A DNA stretch of 64,000 nt from Ornithodoros turicata (Eukaryota > Arthropoda > Arachnida > Ixodida > Argasidae). The translations under genes and the position numbers were made by a program. This document shows positions 53,946-64,000 of this stretch, piece after piece; position 1 is the stretch's first letter; each line of letters opens with the position of its first letter. The notes below the pieces were generated by a model, which was given only the letters and a program-made list of their open reading frames with translations, was not told the origin of the DNA and did not search any database. The stretch is taken from assembly GCF_037126465.1 (NCBI RefSeq), contig NC_088201.1, positions 191,668,031-191,732,030 of the forward strand, read 5' to 3'.

Positions 53946-56900
53946 TCATTTGTTAAAGTTCACGTCTCTCATTTTCATTTCAACTTGTGGATAAGAATAG
54001 TGGTAGAAGAGAATGGGGTGTTTCCTGTATGACCATTCTATACCGTCCGCATACGAGGCATGTTCGCCGTTGAGGTTGAGACCATTAAGGTTTGAATGGT
54101 GGCAGTTAGTGTACCACCAGCCTCCTTTATACAGAACGGCGCAGTTGTCCGAGTAATTGTCGTGGTCTTGGTCCTCTGTGCTGAACTTGGCCTCATCTAT
54201 GCTACCGAAAGAATCTGACCCTGAAAGTTACGACGACTAGCATTAGTCCTCGAAATCTTGGCACCATAAGAAGGATCAATGAAAGTAACGAAGCATAGCT
54301 TTTGGGAATAATGTAACGCAAACATTTAAGGGAATTGACTGGTGTTTGAAAAGTCAAAATTACCTTCTTCCCCTGTGTATCCGCTCACTCTAATCTTGAA
54401 GTGTTCTTTTTCATCAGAAACTTTGAAAACTGAATAGTCGGCTGTGAGTGTTTCACCCGTGTGGTTCTTGAGTTGGATTCGTAGCCTCATTGCTTTGCTT
54501 GAGGTCAGGGCGTGAAGGACGTTGTTACCTGCCAAAAATTTAAATCCCATACTCTTTCAGTGTTCACACATTCATAACAATCGTATGGAAAACGAAACAC
54601 ACGGACAACGGTTAGAAATAAACGGAATCAGAACAAGGATACTGCATACTCGCAGCCCTTTTCTGATTATGTTCGTTCCTAGCCCTTATCCTAACTTCTC
54701 TCGTCTGCAACACGATTATTATGAACCAGCACCAACTACCCCGTCTTGCTCCCGTGTTTCAAATATCCACTTTGTGACACTTACCTAACCAGTACTCCTT
54801 AGCAGGGTTTCCGAAACCACAGGCGTATTCATCCCATTTTCTGTGAAAGTAGTATACGGGATTTCCAAACTGTCCTCGCTTCTGAAAGACCTGAAGAAAA
54901 AAAAAAACATTTACGTGAAAGCCTTTGCACGAAAATGGGTGAGCCCTCTTGAGTTCGGAAGACATTGTTCCAAGGTTCCCAAGGCTGAGCAAGGTTCATA
55001 TACTGAGGTTCCAATCATGTATAACAGACGAAGTGAAGGAAAGCATAAAAAATAAATATAATGGAAACGGTGTGGAGACGTCCGCTGTGTGATAATGATA
55101 ACCTCCCGTCGGGCCCGCTTTGCATTTAGAATCCACTGTGGAACGCTATGTGTCGTCCTAACGCCTACAGAAGGGCAAATCGTCGATCGGCCACCGATGT
55201 CCTATAGGGTCGTGCCCAAGAACAGCTCAGCTATCCCACAATGTTAAACAGCGTTATACTTTTTTCGGTGTAGTTCAGTGCTAACCTAACACTACACTTT
55301 AGGTGTACATCAATACCCTGATATCATCCCGAAAGGTTGTTTACTGTAAAATTTTAACAGCTTCAGAACATAATTCAGCAGTGTTCTCACTGACTCCTTT
55401 TTAGGTACACTCTCAAATAAGAGTACACCCTTCCAAAAGGGAGTCCTATAATGCTGGTGTCCTAACAGTGCAGCTGATTGCACAAGTACTGTAATTCCGT
55501 TCTCGGTGATTAATTACTCACAGGATTACTTTTGATATTACGTAATTGTAACTGTAACTTGACTACCTTTGGAGTGTATGTAGGTAACCAATACGCTGTC
55601 AGAATCTTGTATAGGCATTACACCGGCAATAACAACGCCACCATTTTCGGCGTGCGATTTTGAGAACTTTAGATATCTATTAAAGATCGCAACAGACATC
55701 AACAAAATATGTTTGTCCGGCATCTTGTAGCTAATTTGTAATAAAGATATCAATACTGTACACGTCTGGACAGGTACGTCAAAGTACTGGACGTCTACTA
55801 GCCCACTATGGGCTGCCTTTGCTGTAAACTTGTGAATACCTATCAAAAATGTCTGAGTGCGTTAGATGCTTACACCCTTACTATACAAACATCTGTTACT
55901 TTGACACTCAATTAACATCCCACATGCAATGTTTTTTTCCTTTTGGGGGGGAGGGGAGGGGGGAGGGTTCCTAATTGGCAGACCACGGATTTGCATGTTT
56001 TGCATGTTTCTTTCCGGGGCATGCAGAGCTTCGAACGCAATATATTTGCATGTTTTCAGGCCATATGAATGCATTTAAAATGCATGAAAATGCATGTTTC
56101 GGACGTTAGTGCATGTTTGTAAGAATACTTCATGTTTGTGCATAAATGTGTCGTTCAGCGGGGCGCGTCGCGCTGCAGCGACCTTCTCGGACGCCGGGCA
56201 TGTGAAGACGCGCGGAAGGCTGCGTTCGCTACAGACGCATGCGAAACCAGCATTGGAGTCGACTCAGACGTGTACGTATCTTGAGTACGTACTCCAAATA
56301 CAGTATTTTCTCTACTTTTTTCTTGTATTTTGGTAGTCTGCTCAATACTTTTTGCGACAAGTATTTTTAAAGAATTTAAAATACTTTTTTTCAGTATTTG
56401 CTACTCAGTACTCAAAATACTTTTCTTCCTCGCCAAGCCGTATCCAGCACACTTCCCCGTCGTGTCCAGATTTTCAGCTCAGTGGAACTTAACCCCCTTT
56501 TTTCTTTATTTTTGGGGAATTCGCGCATCTGGTCATCTGGTACAATAGGCTGGTCCCACGCTTCGCCTTGCTTGTCAATAGCCCGACCCCTTCGTCAGAA
56601 AACGATTCCATTTCATATTGGAAGGTGAATCCCCAGGGGATTAGGTACAAGAGAATCCCAGCATTTATCTCCTTGGTCACCAAAGCAATGTTGTTGAGAG
56701 GAGCTTTTCAACATACAAGCTTATGCTTACAGAGAGGTGCCAAAGTTTCAGCCACGAAATCTTGGAACAGTATAGAATAGAATAGAATAGAAATAGAAAG
56801 ACAAAAATGGAAACGTAGGTCGCACTGGCGCGACCAGATGTGGAGCAGTATATCGTGGTCTATTGTCACCAGAACTACAAGTAGGTGATCGTGGTGTAAC

Positions 56901-58671
56901 ATACGACCTTATAGTCACTGTTGATGTTGCAAATCTAGACTGTACCCTGAAGTTCTCTACAACACGCATGAAAATAAATCTTGCGCATATTGCATATTTC
57001 TGCACTTTTTGCCGCATTTGCTGCATGTTTAATGCTTGCTTTGCCACTTTAGCTGCATGTTTATGCATGTTTCGCTGTTTTTTGCTGCATGATTGCATGC
57101 ATATTTAGTGGCTTTTTAGTGCGTATAAATCCGCGGTCTGCTAATAGGGGTGCATCCAAGGGAATACGTCCTATAGTTACTCCATAATTACACCTGAGCA
57201 GGTCTAAAAAAATTAACAGTGGTTAGTTACACTGCAGTGTCACCTACACATGCCTGGTGTCAAAATGGGAAACCACTAGCCCTGGTAACGTGCCCGCCTT
57301 GTGATCCGGAGACCGGAATACGGGTTCGAACCCGGCCAATGACGGTCGCATTTTCGTGATATGTCACTAATTGCTCAGACACTTTCGCGACACAGCTTAC
57401 GCACACTACTCGGAGCGGAACCGATAGACCCCTCCCTGTTTGTAAACAAATGATGTCATCGTGTTCGACAGCGCCACCAATTCGGTAGAGTTGAACTACG
57501 CTCAAAACTGAGCGAACAAGGTCGCGCCCGAAAGCCACGGTACTGAGGGGATTACGATGGTCCCTGAAAGGGACGCGGTCCTACTTTACTTTCAATAGGA
57601 GGCAGCGAACAAGTGCCCATTCGTGAAACCCAACCCTCCACTTCCGATCTGTTTCGGATTCAGTCCGTTTACCTTCATGATGACATTCCTCGGGTAGAGG
57701 TCTATACACCGACATGCGGAGGTGTATCCCGTGTTAACACCGCAAAACAGTGACGTGCGGGATGGCTGCATTGAAATATACAGGTTCGGACCATCACGGA
57801 AAAGAATGTATCGCGAATGGGACTCGAGGTGTATCGATAACCATACGGGGTCTGCCCCTTACGTAGTGCGTATCGGCAATCAGCAGATACGTGGTTCATG
57901 AACGTTTATTTTTTAATTAGTCCCATCAATGTGAACCACTGTCGTTTTGCAACATTACGTGCACATACGGCACTGACACGTGGGCAAAAAATTTCAGAAA
58001 ACAGATGTTCCGACGTTGAGAAACAGTGTTCACTTAATCATCACTTAAAATCAACGCGCACCTTACGGTGTGTGTTATCATTGTTTTCGTTGTATGGATG
58101 GTATACTTTCTGTTATGAGAAAGAGTAAAACGACGCATTCCTTTCCTCTCTCTTTCTCTCTCGTGTACATGACCAATTTCAACAACTCACAGTCCATCCT
58201 CCACCGTCTGACTCCATATCGCAGTATGCTGGGACGGCTGCTGATGAATCTTCGTAAGGGTAAATGTTGTAGACACCGCTGTGGTTTTGCCCAGACAGGT
58301 AGAGGTCGCCGCAGTCTCTCGGGCGGCCTAATGGATAATACGAGCTTTTGCAATGTGCAGTATATAGCAATCCTTCAATAGACCGACGAATTAACAACTG
58401 CCCCTTCAGATTTAAAAACCTCGGAGCACAAGGCTGCTAGAAGCAACTTGTTGTCTATTGACCACAAGCATACATGCCATGCACTCTGCCTCGTACCAAT
58501 CTATACTCATAACTGCACGCAGGGAAATCTGTTTGCATTTCACGATACCTTACCCAGGGGCCTCCCCTTCAGTTCCCGTTCAAAGTCGATCAGGGCTTCG
58601 TTGTAGGTTGGTGCACATCGAGATGTTCCGGCAACGACGAACAGTATCAGCGCGGGAGTCACGCCCAGCAT
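53946..58671 (-). CDS. Ixoderin/techylectin-like fibrinogen-related lectin, gene 2 (5 exons)
   Basis: Exons are 58671-58554, 58372-58191, 54890-54785, 54528-54364 and 54220-53946, with the same phases as gene 1, giving 846 nt (281 aa). Exon 1 is 9 nt shorter. The signal peptide is [15 protein letters not shown]. The domain carries [18 protein letters not shown], the calcium-type [11 protein letters not shown] loop and the more usual [13 protein letters not shown] pocket. [16 protein letters not shown] replaces the ADGIEWAHRKHTILFY of gene 1. An extra cysteine (YACGFGNP, where gene 1 has YARGFGNP) may be unpaired. Secreted innate-immunity lectin by family. No break is seen. Confidence 0.88.
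55979..57140. mobile_element. Non-autonomous hAT-type element in intron 2 of lectin gene 2
   Basis: Duplicated copy of 9186-10358, with ends CAGACCACGGATTT and CCGCGGTCTG and flanks CTAATTGG and CTAATAGG. Confidence 0.8.
57277..57348 (+). repeat. tRNA-derived SINE-like sequence
   Basis: Partner of 10495-10565, here with an intact GGTTCGAACCC B box. Confidence 0.5.
57440..57700. repeat. Dispersed repeat, copy 3
   Basis: Duplicated partner of 10660-10930, same family as 4195-4470. Confidence 0.7.
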
Positions 58672-58971
58672 TTTCTTGGCTGTATTGAATAGCAACACGT
58701 AGCCCACAGTCAGTGAAAGTGCGCTTTTAACTGTGCCTGTATTCGTTCAGAGTCTAGTTTGAGAGGAAGTGTTAAGGTCGAGGATGCCACACCGTGTTCT
58801 AGGTTCGCTCGGCTACGAAAGGTTTTTAAAAGGCGGTGTAACCTGTGTGGGTGGCTTCCCGGATATTAGAGTGAGTATGGTTCCGCTGCGAATCGTGGGA
58901 GAACAATGTGTCTGCCTGTCAGACGAGGAAGTTGTTTGAAATCACGTGTACATTGGCGTTCTTCCTTTTAA

Positions 58972-59460
58972 GGGCTAAACGCATGGAGCGTTTTTCCAAC
59001 GTTTTCAGGACGCGCGCGCGCTCGGCGTGCGTGTGACCTCGTAAAAACCAGTTTTTCAACGCGCGCGGAGGGCGTACGTCGGAATCTGTCGACTACAGAT
59101 ATTCGCTCGCGTCTGGGCGCGCTTTCCGAGAAGTAGACAGAACCGTGGCCGTCGTGCGGCAGACAAGGTGGCGTATGAGCAGCTCGCATAAATTTTGGGG
59201 GCATTATCCATCACACTAAATTTACGTGAACATTTTAATGGTATCTGAAATGAAGGAACGCAGGAACCACAGGAAAGAAGAGCATCTGCACGTTCTAACA
59301 GACATTTGTGGTCGACGAATATAGCAACCGCGTCACTCGCTCCGTACGCGTCCCATGTGTTTTGGGTGGTCGCCTCGCTTGCGTTTCTTGGCCGCGTGTG
59401 CAAGGCCATGACGTACGCCCGACGTTTTGACGCTGAGAAAACGTCCAATGCGTTTCGCCC
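58972..59460. mobile_element. piggyBac-like MITE at TTAA, absent from block A
   Basis: Ends GGGCTAAACGCATGGAGCG and (reverse) GGGCGAAACGCATTGGACG are imperfect terminal repeats. TTAA lies on each side (58968-58971, 59461-59464). Block A at about 12125-12130 has the empty site with a single TTAA. There is no transposase. Confidence 0.82.
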
Positions 59461-59684
59461 TTAACTCTGACAGCAACAGGAAAGCACGCGTCTCAAACGG
59501 AGCCGCCAATGCGGCGTGGCCGAATATCTGGAGTCAGTGGTCTCGTTGTAAACTCCACGGCCTCAATCTTCAACTTTCACACATATATCGTTATCCTTAT
59601 ATTTGAAGTTCGTGCGCTACAAGGTCGCTGTGGTAGGCTTGCGCAAGAGCTCTTGGCGAATCACGGGCCGACAGCAACAATGAC

Positions 59685-60010
59685 AACTTTATTGTGAGAT
59701 GATGGATGGTGAGTTTCATCGCAAGGGGACGATACTCTATGCCATTGCTGGTGGTGTTGCCGGGAATGAAGAAAATGTGCCCCTTCACAGTCAGGATCAA
59801 AGTCCTATGGCATCCTGATAGATGAAGAGAGCTTTGAGGACAGAGAGTTGGTGGGCTGCATGTGGCCAGGGACCAAGCAATTTTGGGAGAGAGAGGGGGT
59901 TGAGAGTTCAGCTCGTTAAGGGAGAGTACGCGGTTCGGGAAGGTTGGTAGTATGGGCAATGGGGCAACGGGCAGAAGTGATGCATTTAAAGCCCGTTATG
60001 GAATAACGAC
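59685..60010 (-). mobile_element. LINE 3' end fragment, minus strand (duplicated)
   Basis: Partner of 12340-12730, with ACTTTATTGTGAGATGATGG and the same 3'-UTR signature. It is shortened by small deletions near 59930. Confidence 0.6.
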
Positions 60011-60284
60011 AAGTTGAAGATCGGGCCCCAGGTCGTTGCTGTACGTTAGTACTACAGGTAATTACGCGTAAAATTCGGAAGGCCGCAAGAAGGAAACAAT
60101 TGTTGGAAGTATATGACGACGAGGTAGCTCTTATGAGAGGCGCCCGTTCTGTTTCTTCTTTCGGTTTTGGGAATGAACGAAGTTGGCATCCTCAGCTGAC
60201 GGATCGTCTATGGTGTATCTGGTTTTCCGGGGGAAATTGAATTTCTGAGGCTGGAACACAGAAGAAGGGACAACACACAAGCCT

Positions 60285-60385
60285 CAAGTGCCTAGGAACA
60301 ATGGACCGGCAATCCAGAAGGCGTCGGTTCGAGTCCTACAGCTGGTTAACCTGTTCAGTGACTTCCTTCTTTCAGTGTATCTGGT
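60285..60385 (+). repeat. Ruka-like SINE fragment
   Basis: GGTTCGAGTCC (B box), CAGCTGGTTAACC and CAGTGACTTCCTTCTTTCA match the tail of the SINE at 25086. The A box is degraded. Confidence 0.55.
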
Positions 60386-61593
60386 TTCTTTTCTCTTCAA
60401 CAATTATGTCATTCCTAATAAAGGGAGTGCCTCTTGCCAATAAAAGGTTGTGAGAATTTAATTCCTTGGTTCAGTTGTATCCTTCATGCATTGCGCTGCA
60501 CGTAAGAGTATAGAGGGGAAGATATTCCTACGTGTCATTGTTCGCAAAACACAAACCCTAGAAGAAGCTTCGGCGCGCGACGTCAGAGGAGCGATAGCAT
60601 CGGCCATTCATATTGGTTCTCGTGAACACGTGACCACTCCCGTGGCTGCCACGCTGGCGATGATGCCTGCCGAAGCCCATTTGAAATGTCTGTCACGAAT
60701 GTGGTCGGGTTCGTCACCAACTCCGAGGGGATGGCCTAGTAGGGACAGTTGAGTCCGCTCTTAGTTTAAGTTCCCCGGGCAATCACGCCACATCGCGCAT
60801 GTAATTTGGACCTCTGCAAGAAGGAAATGAGGAGGCTAACGAAGTGTTGACATTTGCAACATTTTACTGAGCAACGCAACAAAAACTAAAAGAAAAACGA
60901 CATCAGTGCAACAGTACTGGTATGGTACATATCTGTCGGACTCTTGCGAAGTCGGGTGCTGGGTGCGTCCAGTGGAACAGTCGACGAGGACGGTTCACGA
61001 CATTCTTGCGCTGGTGGTTCCTTGATGTATGTAAAGTCCACAGCACACGGCCCCCGTGCGATGTTCTCACTCAGTCCATTGCATCGCAGAGTCCTCACAC
61101 ACAAAGCCCGGAGTTGGCACCACGGCCTCAGCCGTCCTCACTTCGCGGCCACACCTTGCCAACTACCCTCTTAACCCCACTACGCTCCCAGAGGTCTTTT
61201 CATTTCTTTCTCCCTCTTTCTTTTTGACACTTGTTCCATTTGTGGCGCCTTAGCGTCTACAGGCTTCTTATTACGTTCCTCGGGGGAGGAAGACATTGTG
61301 CGCGAAGATACGTTTCCCGTTACACACCTCGGGAAGATATATGTATGATGCACACAGGTACAACGTGCTTTTCCCTTAAACAATCCCACCGTCGGCCGAA
61401 GTCAGCCTGAGTTAATGGTTCAAACAACCGCAAGCCCAAGACTCCAGATCACTTGTACAATGACCTCTATAAACAGAGTCCCCCCCCCCCCCCCCACACA
61501 CACACATACATTTTTCGCCAAACACTTCGGGGGAGTCAGACCACGGTATGTTGCCCTATTTTTGGAGTGAGATGGCAGGCGATCATGACAATG
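60386..61593. other. Unassigned A'-B' spacer with a C/CA microsatellite
   Basis: No gene is recognised. A run of C followed by (AC)n occupies about 61481-61508. Short frames (60486-60752, 60922-61227) show no domain. Confidence 0.45.
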
Positions 61594-63411
61594 TCCTTGT
61601 CTTAAAGTATACGTAACCAGTACTCCTCTGAGATTGTGAAGGACCTCGTTAGCTTCCCTGTAAGTCATGTACAAGCCGCACGGGGAGAGGCTAGTGTAAA
61701 CAGAGATAGAGAGAGAAATGAGGGTAAGGAAATAATTGTAAGAAGAACATTTTCTAGAGCTGCTAAATTCAGAAGCCGCCGTGATGGATACTATTACCAT
61801 CACTGCTGAAGCTTTAAATTTGGGCCACTAAAATTAACAGACTTTGGTAAAACAATTATATAGCTGTAAGCTGGTTAGCGTTTTGGGATACATACGACGC
61901 TCTAACAGAGAGGTACCCTCCATCCTCCGCCTTGTGTTCTTTTTCTTTCTTTTTTAATTGCCTGTTAGCGCCGCGAAGCAACTGCGGCTATGAGCGGCCT
62001 ATGACAGCAAGAAGGAGTGGGTGACAGGGGGGTAGTATGCGTCCTGGGCCGACCCTTCTGTTTTCATATCACTGTAAGCTCAGAAAGTTATTCGTGAGTT
62101 CTTGTCAGGGAAGATGTCGTAGATACCACTGCGGTATACTTGCCAGTGGCGAACATGTCCGTGCAATCACTCGGCCGTCCTAATGGCCCAAAGCAAAAGT
62201 GCGTCTTTGAAGAATTTAACGCACACGTTAGCTGGAAGATTCATCACCGTTTCAACTATTTAGCACGAGCTTGGTATGCTCGAAAATAAAAGCTAGCACT
62301 TTGTATAAGTTCGTGGGTCGTGCAACATTGCTTACCCGTTGAGATGAGTTCTCTCAGTGTCGCGATACATTCCTCAATACTTCCCAGTGTCCGCCAGGGA
62401 GGTAGTGCACATTGAAACATTGAATCGGCGAGGCAACAATAAGCCTAGTTAACGCAGAAGCAATCATGTTACGAACCACAGGGGAGGCACTCAGTGCATT
62501 GCTCTGTAGACGAAAGCGTGCTGGGCGAACACAATGCATCCTGAACAGGTGCTGGCCGCACGTCAGAGAAAACGTCAAGGCACATGTGACCTTAAACATA
62601 GCGGCGCCCGTTATAGGCGACCAAACCGTTTGTAAACAATGCGGTTGCTGTTTCTGCACGACGTTTTGGATGTCTTCCGATCACGGTAATTATTTATATC
62701 CGATAGTCTCGCAGTAAAACGTACAGTTTTGGCCTCGTACTGTTGACAAAGATGTAATGACGACCGCGCATTAAGACTCACTGAGCCCGTGCGATGTACT
62801 TAACCTAACGAGAAATGAGCTAGTTACGGAAGATGTACCGCGTAGTTTACGCTGGCAATATATGTTCATCCCTTGGCTTTATGACGACGGAGGTATGTCG
62901 GTAGGCGGCAGAACGACATATAAACAAAGTCACATGACCTCAAAATGACGTTTTCTATTTCGTGCGACCAGGGCAAGATGTCAGTCTTGTCAAGGGCACC
63001 CGCTTGAGGATACTTACAACAATGGCGGGTTTGTGTCACCCCTGTGTTACGAACCTGCAGGCATTCCCAACATGCAGTGGATAAAACAACTAAAATCGGA
63101 TCACACTTTTAAAATAAAGCCACTGTGGTGTGCGTTTTCTACAGCACGGTGAGAAGAGCGTCTCCGTAGAATTGAGAAGAGCGTCTCCGTAAACAACGTG
63201 ACGTCGTCATTAAAGGAACACCAAAGTGTACAAATTTCTCCTTCGGGAACGAAAGATTATGCTACTTTGAAACCAGGGGAAAAGGAACAGATTCATCTAC
63301 TGTGCCGTTCGGAATTTATGTTACGTTGGTCAGGGATTCCTCGACAGTGGATGCACATTGAGATGTTCCGGTAACGATGAGCAGTACCAGTGCGGGAGTC
63401 ACGTCGATCAT
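61594..63411 (-). pseudogene. Third lectin gene remains, duplicated copy
   Basis: Signal-peptide exon from ATG 63411 (DVTPALVLLIVTGTSQC), fibrinogen-domain relic at 62185-62095 (RPSDCTDMFATGKYT, then SGIYDIFPDKNS one frame over) and exon 3 end at about 61640-61594 (SEEYWL). It has the same frame break as 17617-20833 and lacks exons 4 and 5. Confidence 0.65.
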
Positions 63412-63897
63412 ATTCTTTACCGTATTGCATAACAACGCGCAGCCCAGAGTGAGTGAGAGTGCGGTCTCAACTGTCCCTGTATTCGTTCTGAGCCTGGAAC
63501 GTGAGGAAGTGCTAAAGCCTATGACGTTACACCGTCTTCTAGGTTCACTCGGCTAAACAAGGTTTCAAAAGGCGGGGTAACATGTAGGCGACTTCCCGGA
63601 TACTAGAGTGACTGTCGTTCCGTTGCGCATCATGGGACAACCATGTGTTTGCCTGTCAGACGAGGAAATTGTAGGAAACACAAGTGCAGAAAGCTCGGAA
63701 TCGCTATAGAGTATTCTACGAATGCTGAAAAAGGCCTGCGAAATGTGAATCCTATACCCTGTGTTTCACGAAGGTCCCTCGGCTGAATAATTCGTAAACA
63801 GGTAGAGGTACTGAAGAACTTTTGAGAAAGATTGAGAATTTTGATAAAGATCATTCGGACATCAGCCCAGAACTCAGTAGTGAGCGTCTCGTTTATA

Positions 63898-64000
63898 TAC
63901 CGTAATTTCACGCGTATTAGCCGCGGCTTATGAGCGATTTATTCTTCTCTCGGGCGCTCTGCGGCTTATTCACCGGTGCGGCTTATCTCGTGACTATCTT
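63898..64000. mobile_element. CCGTAATTTC-ended MITE, left part only
   Basis: TACCGTAATTTCACGCGTAT begins the duplicated copy of 21320-21874. The rest lies outside the window. Confidence 0.75.

Larger units (their letters stand above)
52946..60053. repeat. Segmental duplication block A' (partner 6166-12747)
   Basis: Direct copy of block A starting CCGATTTCCTGTCC and ending GTACGTTAGTACT. All five lectin exons, the hAT element and the LINE fragment are present. It differs by one private MITE (58972-59460) and small indels. Confidence 0.92.
61594..64000. repeat. Segmental duplication block B' (partner 17617 onward), cut by window end
   Basis: Collinear with block B from CTTAAAGTATACGTAACC. It lacks the LINE fragment and the hAT element. 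62310-62325 shows the hAT empty site. The first part of the CCGTAATTTC MITE starts at 63898. Confidence 0.88.

Noticed and set aside
60669..60683. 15-bp identity CGAAGCCCATTTGAA with 17597-17611
   Set aside because: Too short and without flanking similarity. It does not define a LINE or block boundary.

Overview
The window is eukaryotic and almost entirely repeat-derived, with two real host genes. The host genes are five-exon ixoderin/techylectin-type fibrinogen-related lectins. Together with a Ruka-like tRNA-derived SINE, RNase-H-bearing and Tx1-like LINEs, a Penelope-like element and several hAT-type elements, they point to a chelicerate, most likely a hard tick (inference; no rRNA or mitochondrial marker is present).

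Layout. 1-6165 holds decayed repeats: fold-back MITEs, a direct repeat, SINE and LINE scraps. 6166-12747 (block A) carries lectin gene 1 on the minus strand. 12750-17600 is a near-complete I-type LINE with two premature stops. 17617 to about 21900 (block B) holds remains of a third lectin gene, a hAT insertion and a CCGTAATTTC-ended MITE. 22-26 kb is mostly unassigned, with a SINE and a CR1-like LINE 3' end. 26072-35452 is a MITE followed by a 233-bp tandem repeat that is split in two by a Tx1-like LINE. 35690-36873 and 50979-51967 are the two halves of a minus-strand Penelope-like element, broken by a complete 14.1-kb Polinton/Maverick at 36874-50972 that is flanked by a perfect 6-bp duplication, CACAGC. 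52946-60053 (block A') is a direct-repeat copy of block A with lectin gene 2. 61594-64000 (block B') copies block B. The order A-B then A'-B' shows one tandem segmental duplication, with later insertions on either side recognisable by empty sites in the partner copy.

The most interesting item is the 233-bp repeat. Every full monomer contains a textbook hammerhead self-cleaving ribozyme: core CTGACGA, stem II GTCC/GGAC, then GAAA, a palindromic stem III, a GUA cleavage triplet and a long stem I. There are 14 complete copies plus one that the LINE splits within stem II, just before the GAAA. The array is bounded by a 15-bp direct repeat. It therefore looks like a retrozyme: a tandem, ribozyme-bearing, non-autonomous retroelement expected to make 233-nt RNA circles. 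A Penelope-like element, the class thought to mobilise animal retrozymes, lies about 300 bp away and has its own hammerhead-like motif.

The Polinton carries, from left to right: a small terminal gene, a packaging ATPase (frameshifted just after Walker A), a small basic protein (frameshifted), a linker protein, a DDE integrase, a penton-like minor capsid protein, a small basic membrane-type protein, an N-terminal piece of the major capsid protein, minus-strand genes including an apparently spliced gene with a duplicated cysteine module, a protein-primed family B DNA polymerase (frameshifted, motif A disrupted), and an unknown terminal gene. Its TIRs each carry an inward-facing TATA box. It looks like a dead but structurally complete copy.
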